Below, piece by piece: positions 1-6,774 of a DNA stretch of 6,774 bases (position 1 is the first letter of the stretch; each line of letters starts with the position of its first letter). The DNA lies in NCBI GenBank assembly GCA_025965815.1, contig JAOPWF010000665.1, positions 1-6,774 of the forward strand. Reading direction: 5' to 3'. A model generated the notes under the pieces. The model worked only from the letters and a program-made list of their open reading frames with translations. It was not told the origin of the DNA and made no database searches. Both the position numbers and the translations under genes were made by a program. The stretch comes from Mycobacterium sp. GTDB taxonomy: Bacteria > Actinomycetota > Actinomycetes > Mycobacteriales > Mycobacteriaceae.

Positions 1-1
1 G

Positions 2-214
2 CTCAAGGCCGACGGCAACAACATCGCCATCAACGACGGCAAGGCCGCCTTCCAGTCGGTGTTCCACATCCATCTGCACGTCGTGCCGCGCCACAACGGC
101 GACAAGCTGTCGTTCGCGAAGGGCATGCTGTTGCGCCGCGACCCCGACCGGGAGACCACCGGGCGCATTCTGCGCGACGCCCTAGCGCAACTGGATGCCG
201 CTCAGTCAGACTGA
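2..214 (+). CDS. HIT-family (histidine triad) nucleotide-binding protein, 3' part only
   Basis: The last 70 codons of a gene that begins before the window, ending at TGA 212-214. The fragment carries the histidine triad HIHLHVV at fragment residues 22-28, preceded by VF and followed by PRH, which is the usual active-site context of HIT hydrolases and transferases. In this family the histidines act on the alpha-phosphate of nucleotide substrates, the middle one (fragment residue 24) being the nucleophile; the specific substrate cannot be told from the sequence. HIT proteins are typically about 110-145 residues, so roughly half is visible, and the C-terminal end looks complete. The next gene starts 3 bases after the stop, so the two are very probably co-transcribed. 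The pairing with a DDN-like gene matches M. tuberculosis Rv1262c-Rv1261c as I recall it. Family assignment is firm; function is not. Confidence 0.9.
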   Translation, partial: LKADGNNIAINDGKAAFQSVFHIHLHVVPRHNGDKLSFAKGMLLRRDPDRETTGRILRDALAQLDAAQSD

Positions 215-217
215 GGC

Positions 218-655
218 ATGACATCCCTGGCCGACACGGCGTTGTACGCGTTGCTCCGCCTGCACGACACGGTCTATCAGCGCACCAACGGCCGGATCGG
301 ACACCATCTGCCCGGCGCGCCGCCCAGCCTGCTACTGCACACCGTCGGCGCCAAGACGGGTCAGGCGCGCACGAACTCGCTTTCCTACGCCCGCGACGGC
401 GATGACTACCTCGTCGTGGCGTCCAAGGGGGGCGATCCCCGGTCGCCCGGCTGGTATCACAACCTCAAGGCCAATCCCAATGTCGAGATCAACACCGGCC
501 CAAAGCGGTTCGGTGTGACGGCGCGACCGGTGCTACCCGATGATCCCGACTACGGACGGCTGTGGGACATCGTCAACAAGAACAACGCCGACCGCTACGT
601 CGAGTACCAGAAGAAGACGTCGCGGCCCATTCCGGTGGTTGTTCTGACGCCCTAG
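218..655 (+). CDS. DDN-like deazaflavin (F420)-dependent nitro/quinone reductase
   Basis: A 145-residue protein of the DUF385/DDN split-barrel family, found mainly in actinobacteria that make coenzyme F420. Family signatures are LLLHTVGAKTGQARTNSL at residues 38-55, the strand YLVVASKGGDP at 64-74 that in relatives contacts F420, and the SPGWYHNLKANPNV segment at 76-89. Ddn, the M. tuberculosis relative, uses reduced F420 to reduce quinones and activates the nitroimidazole pretomanid. Rv1261c is the positional equivalent I would expect here. No signal peptide is visible; the short hydrophobic N-terminus could associate with the membrane as in Ddn, which is inference. ATG 218 follows the HIT stop by 3 bases and the only purine-rich stretch (GAGG 213-216) is too close for normal ribosome binding, so translation may be coupled to the upstream gene. 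The stop overlaps the stop of the opposing gene. Confidence 0.9.
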   Translation: MTSLADTALYALLRLHDTVYQRTNGRIGHHLPGAPPSLLLHTVGAKTGQARTNSLSYARDGDDYLVVASKGGDPRSPGWYHNLKANPNVEINTGPKRFGVTARPVLPDDPDYGRLWDIVNKNNADRYVEYQKKTSRPIPVVVLTP

Positions 656-1701
656 AACAGCTCTTTGGCCAGCAGTTCCAGCGTGGTGTCGCGCGACGGC
701 GCAGTCGCCGGATCGGTTCCTCGGTGTTCGGACGCGACCGGATTCACCATCACCTCGTCCACGCTGAAATCGTCGGCCAGAGCTCGGACCTGGTCGGCGG
801 CCTCGGTGGGCGAGCCGACGATCGCCCGCTCCAGCCCGGCATTCACGACCGCCCTGGCGGCCGGGCTCAGTTCGGCCACCTGCGCCTGCTCGACCAGATC
901 CAGTGGCCCGAGCGGCTGACCGGTCCGCAGTCGCGCCATCATGTGCAGATTGGGCAACATCAGCGCCATCGCCTCGTCATGGGTGTCGGCCACCACCGCA
1001 TTGACCGTCATGAACGTCACCGGCTCGGAAGCCTGGTCCCTCGGTTGAAACTCCGAGCGGTACACCTGCAGCGCCTCGGCGGTGCCCTGACCAGAGAAGT
1101 GGTGCGCGAAGACGTACGGCAGCCCCTTGGCTGCGGCCAGGTGCGCCGAATACAACGACGAACCGAGCAGCCAGATCGGCGGCACGGTCTGGGCCGCGGG
1201 CGTGGCCTTCAGGATGTAGTTCTCGCGCATCAGGTCCCTCGGCAGCTGCACCCGCACACCGTTGGGGCTCATCAGCGCCCGCACGTCATCCAGGTATTGC
1301 GGGAACTGTTCGATGTCGATGTCGTCTCGGCCCGCCGGACCGCGCAGCGCGATGGACGTCACCGGGTCGGACCCCGGCGCGCGGCCGATGCCCAGGTCGA
1401 TGCGGCCGGAATGGGCGGCTTCCAGCAGCGCGAACTGCTCGGCCACGGCCAGCGGCGCATGGTTGGGCAGCATCACGCCGCCGGAGCCCAGCCGAATCTG
1501 AGACGTCTGCGTCCCGAGGTGGGCGATCAGCACCGGCGGGCTGGTGGCCGCGACCGAGGGCATGTTGTGGTGCTCGGCGACCCAGTAACGGGTGTAGCCG
1601 AGCCGGTCCGCGGTCTGCGCGAGGTGCACAGTGGCGGCCAGCGCATCGGACGTGGACTGGTCGGTGCGCACGGGGACAAGGTCAAGGACGGAAAGCCGCA
1701 T
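652..1701 (-). CDS. Luciferase-like (LLM class) flavin-dependent oxidoreductase, YhbW/MsnO8-like
   Basis: A 349-residue TIM-barrel oxidoreductase of the bacterial luciferase superfamily. The N-terminus MRLSVLDLVPV, the RYWVAEHHNMPSVAATSPPV stretch (residues 38-57), LGSGGVMLPNHAPLAVAEQF (71-90) and GRIDLGIGRAPGSDP (99-113) closely resemble the E. coli YhbW/MsnO8-type subgroup, usually 330-350 residues long. Members are thought to bind FMN or a related flavin and oxidise or reduce small organic substrates; F420 use cannot be excluded in a mycobacterium. ATG 1701 is chosen because the conserved family N-terminus begins there. GTG at 1710 has a better placed AAAGG (1716-1720, 5-base spacing), and GTG 1716 is also in frame, so the start could be 3-5 codons earlier. 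The gene converges on and overlaps the DDN-like gene by 4 bases and lies downstream of the monooxygenase on the same strand, separated by an inverted repeat. I do not recall it in the matching M. tuberculosis locus, so it may be gained here or lost there. The substrate is unknown. Confidence 0.88.
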   Translation of the reverse strand: MRLSVLDLVPVRTDQSTSDALAATVHLAQTADRLGYTRYWVAEHHNMPSVAATSPPVLIAHLGTQTSQIRLGSGGVMLPNHAPLAVAEQFALLEAAHSGRIDLGIGRAPGSDPVTSIALRGPAGRDDIDIEQFPQYLDDVRALMSPNGVRVQLPRDLMRENYILKATPAAQTVPPIWLLGSSLYSAHLAAAKGLPYVFAHHFSGQGTAEALQVYRSEFQPRDQASEPVTFMTVNAVVADTHDEAMALMLPNLHMMARLRTGQPLGPLDLVEQAQVAELSPAARAVVNAGLERAIVGSPTEAADQVRALADDFSVDEVMVNPVASEHRGTDPATAPSRDTTLELLAKELF

Positions 1702-1715
1702 GTTAATCACCAACA

Positions 1716-1720
1716 CCTTT
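1716..1720 (-). promoter_or_regulatory. Candidate ribosome binding site for the LLM oxidoreductase
   Basis: On the minus strand this reads AAAGG. It sits 5 bases before an in-frame GTG at 1710 and 14 bases before the ATG at 1701 that begins the conserved protein N-terminus. It is the only purine-rich motif in the leader, so it favours GTG 1710 over ATG 1701 if translation is by ordinary ribosome binding. The two choices differ by only three codons. Confidence 0.35.
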
Positions 1721-1742
1721 GGTCATCTGAACGTTCCCTCAA

Positions 1743-1793
1743 CGATTTGTGTGTGGTTAGCCGCATTGGCCGCGGCTAATCACACACAAATCG
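1743..1793. repeat. Long inverted repeat (22-base arms, 7-base loop) between monooxygenase and LLM genes
   Basis: Positions 1743-1764 pair with 1772-1793 around the 7-base centre 1765-1771, with a single non-Watson-Crick position (1756 against 1780). Each arm combines a GATTTGTGTGTG-type outer half with a GCCGC/GCGGC inner half. The monooxygenase stop codon (1776-1778) and its last codons lie inside the right arm. As RNA from the minus strand it would fold into a very stable stem at the end of the monooxygenase message and just before the LLM leader. There is no U-run after the stem, so it is not a textbook intrinsic terminator, though mycobacterial terminators often lack one. Alternatives are a regulator-binding palindrome upstream of the LLM gene, or a small mobile or recombination scar. 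The structure is certain; the role is inferred. Confidence 0.85.
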
Positions 1794-2921
1794 GTAATCC
1801 TTCAGCGTGAGTGAGTGGATCACCCGGTAGAACTCCTCCGGCGGTATCGGCTCCCCGCCGGGAATGTCATCGGTGGCCAACCACTGGTTGCCGAGGATGT
1901 AGTCGTGGAAGGCCGCGTAGTAGTTCGCGAAGCCATGTTCGTGGTCGACTACGCCGTCCTGGCCGGTTTCGGCCAACTCACCGGCCAGGATGTACGCGCC
2001 GAGCAGCGCCACGCTGGTGCCCTGGCCCGACAACGGTGAGCAGCAGTAGCCCGCGTCGCCGACCAGCGCAATCCGGCCCGCAGACCAGCGATCCATCAGG
2101 ATCTGCGCCATCTCGTCGAAGTAGAAGTCGGGCGCGGTGCGCATGTGCCACAGCAGTTGCGGGCGCACCCAGCCATCGTTGGCCATCCGGCGGTCGAGCT
2201 CCGCGAACTGGGCCGCGGTGTCGCGGTAGTCGATCCGCAGATCGGTATCGGAGAATCCCAGCATTGCCCGCGCCTCGGTGTTGTTTCGCGCGCTGTAGAC
2301 GCCGGCCATCGAGTGATCGCCCATGTGAAACACCTGCCAATGGTCGAGCTCGAGGAAGTTGGGGACGGTGAAAATCGCGGCATAGGTGCCCAGCCGCTTG
2401 ACGAACTGTGATTCCGGCCCGAACACCAGGCGCCGGACATTCGAGTGCAGCCCGTCGGCGCCGATGACGAGGTCGAAGCTGCGGGCGGGCGCGCGTTCGA
2501 AGGTGACCGCCACCGAGTCGCCACGGTCGTTCAGTGTTGCGATGCTGTCGCCAAACAGGTACTCGGTCTCCGGTTGGGTTGCGCGGTAGAGTGTTTCGAT
2601 CAGATCGTCGCGCAGGATCTCCACGTCGGGGTTGTCGATGACGCCGCCGGTCGGTGTCGATTCGGTGTCGCGGGACAGCTCGCGGCCGTCTCGGTCGACG
2701 AAGGATGCTCCGCGGATGGCGGTCTTCCCGGCTTCGGCGGCCGCCAGGAGACCCATCCGGTCGAGAACCGTCAGCGCCGGTCCTCGTACGTCGATGGCCT
2801 GCCCGCCCGGCCGCGGGCCGCCGTGGCGCTCCACCACTGTCACCGAGTACCCTTGTCGGTCAAGCCAATACGCGGCCGCTGTGCCCGCCACGCTGGCGCC
2901 GGACACCAGGACGGCCGTCAT
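1776..2921 (-). CDS. Class A FAD-dependent monooxygenase (Rv1260-like)
   Basis: A 381-residue single-component flavoprotein. The Rossmann nucleotide loop is VLVSGASVAGTAAAYWL (residues 4-20, GxSxxG variant), followed by the strand-ending acidic residue in VTVVER (27-32). The DG motif is VIGADGLHSNVRR (152-164), and the FAD ribityl-binding GD motif is GRIALVGDAGYCCSPLSGQG (282-301), with GTSVALLGAYILAGEL continuing the helix. This is the pattern of aromatic hydroxylase-type monooxygenases that use NAD(P)H and O2 to hydroxylate aromatic or polyketide-like substrates; the substrate here is unknown. The length is normal for the family. ATG 2921 is chosen because the Rossmann strand begins immediately after it; the same reading frame runs further upstream only as an out-of-frame reading of udgB. 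The start overlaps the udgB stop (TGATG), so translation is probably coupled. The C-terminus ends inside an inverted repeat. The protein is cytoplasmic, with no membrane segment. Confidence 0.9.
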   Translation of the reverse strand: MTAVLVSGASVAGTAAAYWLDRQGYSVTVVERHGGPRPGGQAIDVRGPALTVLDRMGLLAAAEAGKTAIRGASFVDRDGRELSRDTESTPTGGVIDNPDVEILRDDLIETLYRATQPETEYLFGDSIATLNDRGDSVAVTFERAPARSFDLVIGADGLHSNVRRLVFGPESQFVKRLGTYAAIFTVPNFLELDHWQVFHMGDHSMAGVYSARNNTEARAMLGFSDTDLRIDYRDTAAQFAELDRRMANDGWVRPQLLWHMRTAPDFYFDEMAQILMDRWSAGRIALVGDAGYCCSPLSGQGTSVALLGAYILAGELAETGQDGVVDHEHGFANYYAAFHDYILGNQWLATDDIPGGEPIPPEEFYRVIHSLTLKDYRFVCD

Positions 2922-3733
2922 CAAATGGCCGCCATCTGCTTGGCGTCGAGGAAGATGGCGTCCAGCATCGCCGGCGTCAACCGTCCGGTGAACATGTTCT
3001 GCTGGCTCGGGTGGTAGCAGCCGAGGAGCTGCAGGCCCGACGGCAGCGTCGCCACCGCGCCGTGGCCGAATCGTGGTTTGACACCGTCGAGTTGCTCGCG
3101 CAGCAGCCGCAACGCGACCTGCCACGCGAATCCGCCGAGCGCGACGACGACGCGGACGTGTGGTGAGACAAGCCGCCACTCGGCGTCCAGCCACGGCGAA
3201 CATGTGGAGCGCTCCTGCGGAGTTGGCGCGTTGGCAGGCGGGGCGCAGCGCACCGCCGCGCTGATCCGGATGTCCCGGGCGGCCAGGCCATCCGCGGCGT
3301 CCACGCTGACCGGTGAGTTCACCAGACCGGCTCGGTGCAACGCGGCGAACAGCTGGTCACCGGAGCGGTCGCCGGTGAAGACCCGCCCGGTGCGGTTGGC
3401 GCCGTGCGCTGCCGGCGCCAGGCCCAGAATCATGATCCGCGGCCGCTCCGTCCCCCAGCCCGGGACCGGGCGCCCCCAGTACGGCTGGTCGGCGAACGCG
3501 CGGCGCTTGACCACCGCGACCTCCTCGCGCCAGGCAACCAGGCGCCGGCAGGCCCGGCACACACTAATGGCGGCGTCCAGTTCGAGCACCGTGTTGGCCG
3601 CGGCCGCCAGTTCGGAGACTTCGGTGGCGTCGGTGGCGACCGGCGTCGCGGGCGTCGCCGGATCGCCCGGCCAGCCAGTGCCAGCGGGCACCGGGGACGG
3701 AAAGGCCAGGGCGGTACGCGGATGGGTGAGCAC
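2921..3733 (-). CDS. udgB: Family-5 uracil-DNA glycosylase UdgB (4Fe-4S)
   Basis: A 270-residue protein very like mycobacterial UdgB (M. tuberculosis Rv1259). Four cysteines expected to hold a 4Fe-4S cluster are visible: C59 and C62 (CRAC), and C163 and C178 with 14 residues between ([16 protein letters not shown]). Motif A is [13 protein letters not shown] (104-116), lacking the Asp or Glu nucleophile that other UDG families carry there, as expected for family 5. The C-terminal motif is [10 protein letters not shown] (241-250). UdgB removes uracil, and in characterised homologues also hypoxanthine and some other damaged bases, to begin base excision repair, which is useful in a G+C-rich genome prone to cytosine deamination. 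GTG 3733 is chosen because the conserved [14 protein letters not shown] start of the family follows it. A longer frame back to 4054 would run antisense through tap and is rejected. No strong ribosome binding site is seen. The gene is divergent from tap and coupled to the monooxygenase by TGATG. Confidence 0.93.
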   Translation of the reverse strand: MLTHPRTALAFPSPVPAGTGWPGDPATPATPVATDATEVSELAAAANTVLELDAAISVCRACRRLVAWREEVAVVKRRAFADQPYWGRPVPGWGTERPRIMILGLAPAAHGANRTGRVFTGDRSGDQLFAALHRAGLVNSPVSVDAADGLAARDIRISAAVRCAPPANAPTPQERSTCSPWLDAEWRLVSPHVRVVVALGGFAWQVALRLLREQLDGVKPRFGHGAVATLPSGLQLLGCYHPSQQNMFTGRLTPAMLDAIFLDAKQMAAI

Positions 3734-3813
3734 CCAACCATGGTGCCTGCCGAACCCGCGGGCCGAAATTCGATCGCCGCGCAGTCGCACTGTTAGATTC
3801 GCCGCGATACCCC
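3734..3813 (+). promoter_or_regulatory. Divergent udgB/tap intergenic region with candidate WhiB7-type tap promoter
   Basis: This is the 80-base gap between two divergent genes. Facing tap there is a -10 hexamer TAGATT at 3794-3799 (TANNNT). With a 17-base spacer the -35 position is CGATCG at 3771-3776, which is poor, but an AT-rich GAAATT (3765-3770) lies directly before it. An AT patch just upstream of a weak -35 is the known arrangement of WhiB7-activated mycobacterial promoters, and Rv1258c (tap) belongs to the WhiB7 regulon in M. tuberculosis. The predicted transcript would start near 3806, leaving only about 8 leader bases and no ribosome binding site. For udgB, on the other strand, I find no convincing -10/-35 pair. 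Confidence 0.5.
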
Positions 3814-5043
3814 ATGACGAGCAGCAAGCGCGGACCCGCACTGCTGATTCTGTTCGCCGCCCTGATGGCGGGCGCGGGAAACGGCATCTCGATCGTCGCG
3901 TTTCCGTGGCTGGTGCTGCAACGCACCGGGTCTGCGCTGGACGCGTCGATCGTCGCGATGGCCGGGACCCTGCCGCTGCTGGCATCCACGCTGATCGCGG
4001 GCATCGCGGTTGACTATCTCGGTCGCCGGCGGGTGTCGATGATCTCGGACGCACTTTCAGCGGTCTCGGTGGCCGCCGTCCCGGTCATCGCGCTGACCTT
4101 CGGCGTGGGCGCGCTCAATGTCGGGGTGCTCGCGGCACTGGCCGCGTTGGGTGCCGCCTTCGATCCCGCGGGGATGACGGCGCGGGAGTCGATGCTGCCC
4201 GAGGCGGCCGCGCGCGCCGGTTGGACGCTGGACCACGCGAACAGCATCTACGAGGCCGTGTTCAATCTCGCGTACATCGTCGGACCGGGGTTTGGCGGTC
4301 TGCTCATCGCCACCCTGGGCGGGGTGAACACGATGTGGGTGACCGCGTCGACCTTCGCGCTGTCCCTGGCCGCCATCGCGGTGTTGCGGCTGGAGGGAGC
4401 GGGTAGACCCGACCGCGCAACCCTGCCCGACGGCGTGTGGTCGGGCATCGTCGAAGGCATCAGCTTCGTCTGGAACATGCGGGTGCTGCGGACGCTGGCG
4501 TTCATCGACCTGACCGTGACTGGCCTGTACATGCCGATGGAAAGCGTGCTGTTCCCGAAGTACTTCACCGACCGCAACGAGCCGGCACAGCTGGGCTGGG
4601 TGCTGATGGCGCTGAGCATCGGCGGCCTGGTCGGCGCGCTGGGCTACGCGGTGCTGTCGAAGTACGTGAGCAAGCGGGCGACGATGCTGACCGCGGTGCT
4701 GACCCTGGGGTTGGCGATGACCGTGATCTCGTTCCTGCCGCCGCTGCCGCTGATCCTCGGCCTGTGCGCCGTCGTCGGGCTGGTCTACGGCCCGATCGCA
4801 CCGATCTACAACTACGTCATGCAGACCCGGGCCCCTCAGCATCTGCGCGGCCGGGTGGTGGGAGTGATGGGGTCGCTGGCGTACGCCGCGGGACCGCTCG
4901 GGTTGATCCTCGCGGGCCCGCTCGCCGACACCGCCGGGCTCAAGGCGACGTTCCTCGCGTTGGCCCTGCCGATGGTCGTGATCGGCCTGCTCGCGATCCG
5001 GCTGCCGTCACTGCGTGAGCTCGACCTTGCGCCGGGATCGTAG
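3814..5043 (+). CDS. tap: Tap-like major facilitator multidrug efflux pump (Rv1258c-like)
   Basis: A 409-residue, strongly hydrophobic inner-membrane transporter with about 12 predicted helices. It carries MFS motif A between helices 2 and 3 ([11 protein letters not shown], residues 63-73), a GPGFGG motif-C-like segment in helix 5 (157-162), and a second half with [20 protein letters not shown] (344-363). Long stretches match my memory of M. tuberculosis Tap, for example [17 protein letters not shown] near the N-terminus, [12 protein letters not shown] (242-253) and the C-terminal [13 protein letters not shown] ending. Tap proteins export tetracycline, aminoglycosides and spectinomycin using the proton gradient and contribute to intrinsic drug resistance. 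ATG 3814 is supported by alignment of the N-terminus with Tap, although no ribosome binding site precedes it; a leader of only a few bases is likely. The following dehydrogenase gene begins 9 bases after the stop, suggesting an operon. The C-terminal tail after LDLAP is very short. Confidence 0.92.
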   Translation: MTSSKRGPALLILFAALMAGAGNGISIVAFPWLVLQRTGSALDASIVAMAGTLPLLASTLIAGIAVDYLGRRRVSMISDALSAVSVAAVPVIALTFGVGALNVGVLAALAALGAAFDPAGMTARESMLPEAAARAGWTLDHANSIYEAVFNLAYIVGPGFGGLLIATLGGVNTMWVTASTFALSLAAIAVLRLEGAGRPDRATLPDGVWSGIVEGISFVWNMRVLRTLAFIDLTVTGLYMPMESVLFPKYFTDRNEPAQLGWVLMALSIGGLVGALGYAVLSKYVSKRATMLTAVLTLGLAMTVISFLPPLPLILGLCAVVGLVYGPIAPIYNYVMQTRAPQHLRGRVVGVMGSLAYAAGPLGLILAGPLADTAGLKATFLALALPMVVIGLLAIRLPSLRELDLAPGS

Positions 5044-5045
5044 GA
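5042..5045 (+). promoter_or_regulatory. Ribosome binding site overlapping the tap stop codon
   Basis: AGGA, formed partly by the TAG stop of tap, lies 7 bases before GTG 5053. This spacing decides the GTG start of the dehydrogenase: the neighbouring ATG at 5051 runs straight into TGA and cannot serve. The arrangement favours coupled translation of the dehydrogenase after tap. Confidence 0.7.
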
Positions 5046-5052
5046 TCGTCAT

Positions 5053-6420
<1,368 letters not shown>

Positions 6421-6439
6421 AGAAGATTCTCCCCAACCG

Positions 6440-6469
6440 TTGACAGACATCGGACGCATGTCGTACGCA
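6440..6469 (+). promoter_or_regulatory. Candidate cyp130 promoter, predicting a leaderless message
   Basis: A consensus -35 TTGACA (6440-6445) is followed after 18 bases by TACGCA (6464-6469), a fair -10 hexamer lacking only the final T. Counting 7 bases on places the transcription start at about 6476, the A of the cyp130 ATG. No ribosome binding site precedes that ATG, which agrees with a leaderless message, common in mycobacteria. The spacer contains a palindrome (see the operator entry). The -35 is strong evidence; the -10 choice is less certain. Confidence 0.55.
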
Positions 6470-6478
6470 TAAGACATG
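6446..6478. promoter_or_regulatory. Operator-like overlapping palindromes GACAT / ATGTC / GACAT
   Basis: Three alternating copies of one half-site lie in 33 bases: GACAT 6446-6450, ATGTC 6458-6462 and GACAT 6473-6477. The first two make GACAT-N7-ATGTC filling the promoter spacer. The second and third extend to CATGTC-N10-GACATG (6457-6478), covering the -10 and the start codon. ACGCAT is also repeated directly at 6454-6459 and 6465-6470, 11 bases apart, about one helical turn. This is typical of a repressor site; in M. tuberculosis a TetR-family gene (Rv1255c) follows cyp130 and would be the natural candidate, but it lies outside this window. Confidence 0.4.
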
Positions 6479-6774
6479 ACCGCCGTTTTGTCTCATGGAT
6501 CTCCTGTCCGCTTCGAGCTCGGCACGGCCGATACGTGGCCCGAGCCCTGGCCGATGTACAAGGCGCTTCGCGACCACGACCCGGTGCACCACGTCGTCCC
6601 CGCCGACAGGCCCGATCGGGACTACTACGTGCTGTCCCGGCACGCCGACATCATCGACGCCGCCCGCGATCACGAGACGTTCTCCTCGGCCCAGGGCCTG
6701 ACGGTGAACTACGGCGATCTGGAGATGATCGGCCTGCAGGACAACCCGCCGATGGTGATGCAGGATCCGCCGGT
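6476..6774 (+). CDS. cyp130: Cytochrome P450 CYP130, 5' part only
   Basis: The first 99 codons of a gene that runs off the window end. The visible protein, including TWPEPWPMYKALRDHDPVHHVVP (residues 20-42), YYVLSRHADI (50-59), ETFSSAQGLTVNYG (67-80) and LEMIGLQDNPPMVMQDPP (82-99), closely resembles the N-terminus of M. tuberculosis CYP130 (Rv1256c) as I recall it. The MVMQDPP segment leads into the typical bacterial P450 'DPPxHxxxR' region before helix C. The haem-binding cysteine motif lies beyond the window and is not seen. It is a soluble P450 with no membrane anchor. M. tuberculosis CYP130 has known crystal structures and binds azoles; its natural substrate is unsettled, and I make no substrate claim. 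ATG 6476 is the only sensible start, with no ribosome binding site and a promoter that predicts initiation at the ATG itself. Confidence 0.9.
   Translation, partial: MTAVLSHGSPVRFELGTADTWPEPWPMYKALRDHDPVHHVVPADRPDRDYYVLSRHADIIDAARDHETFSSAQGLTVNYGDLEMIGLQDNPPMVMQDPP

Noticed and set aside
562..1779. Long open frame (405 codons) on the plus strand opposite the LLM gene
   Set aside because: It starts inside the DDN-like gene in another frame, is antisense to a well-matched luciferase-like protein, and its product has low-complexity Arg/His/Gly composition.
2922..3203. N-terminal extension of the monooxygenase into udgB
   Set aside because: The extra residues are an Arg/Ala-rich out-of-frame reading of udgB; the Rossmann strand starts right at ATG 2921.
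3774..3806. Direct repeat TCGCCGCG at 3774-3781 and 3799-3806 flanking the tap -10
   Set aside because: Eight G+C-rich bases repeated once is expected by chance in this composition; no further copies or symmetry support an operator.
3734..4054. N-terminal extension of UdgB back to an ATG at 4054
   Set aside because: The extension would run antisense through the first 80 codons of tap and has no family similarity; the conserved UdgB N-terminus begins just after GTG 3733.

Overview
The window looks like chromosome of a Mycobacterium-group actinobacterium, probably a non-tuberculous (Mycolicibacterium-type) species. Base composition is high in G+C and codons end mostly in G or C. The gene content and order match, in inverted orientation, the M. 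tuberculosis Rv1256c-Rv1262c block as I remember it: HIT protein, DDN-type F420-dependent reductase, FAD monooxygenase, UdgB, Tap efflux pump, FAD-linked dehydrogenase, CYP130. These assignments come from recognised protein motifs and remembered homologues; no database search was run.

Layout. At the left edge is the 3' end of a HIT-family gene (+), followed 3 bases later by a DDN-like nitro/quinone reductase gene (+). Converging on it, with stop codons overlapping inside one CTAG, is a luciferase-like (LLM) oxidoreductase gene (-); I do not recall this gene at this place in M. tuberculosis. Upstream of it lies a long, nearly perfect inverted repeat that contains the stop codon of the next gene, a class A FAD monooxygenase (-). 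The monooxygenase is coupled by a TGATG stop/start overlap to udgB (-), a family-5 uracil-DNA glycosylase. udgB and the tap efflux gene (+) are divergent across 80 bp, which contains a plausible WhiB7-type promoter facing tap. tap is followed after 9 bases by a GlcD-like FAD-binding dehydrogenase gene (+). After a 55-base gap with a good -35 element and overlapping GACAT/ATGTC palindromes comes the start of cyp130 (+), cut by the window end.

How they may fit together. Five of the eight genes encode redox enzymes: one probably F420-dependent, one LLM enzyme of uncertain flavin cofactor, two FAD enzymes and a P450. They surround a DNA-repair glycosylase and a drug exporter. An accessory redox/xenobiotic-response neighbourhood is a reasonable reading, but only tap (drug efflux) and udgB (base excision) have well-understood roles in relatives. 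No wholly new system is evident. The most unusual items are the inverted repeat at 1743-1793, the candidate WhiB7 promoter of tap, and the operator-like palindromes over the apparently leaderless cyp130 start. I saw no tRNA, rRNA, CRISPR array, insertion sequence or origin. No gap between genes exceeds 80 bases.
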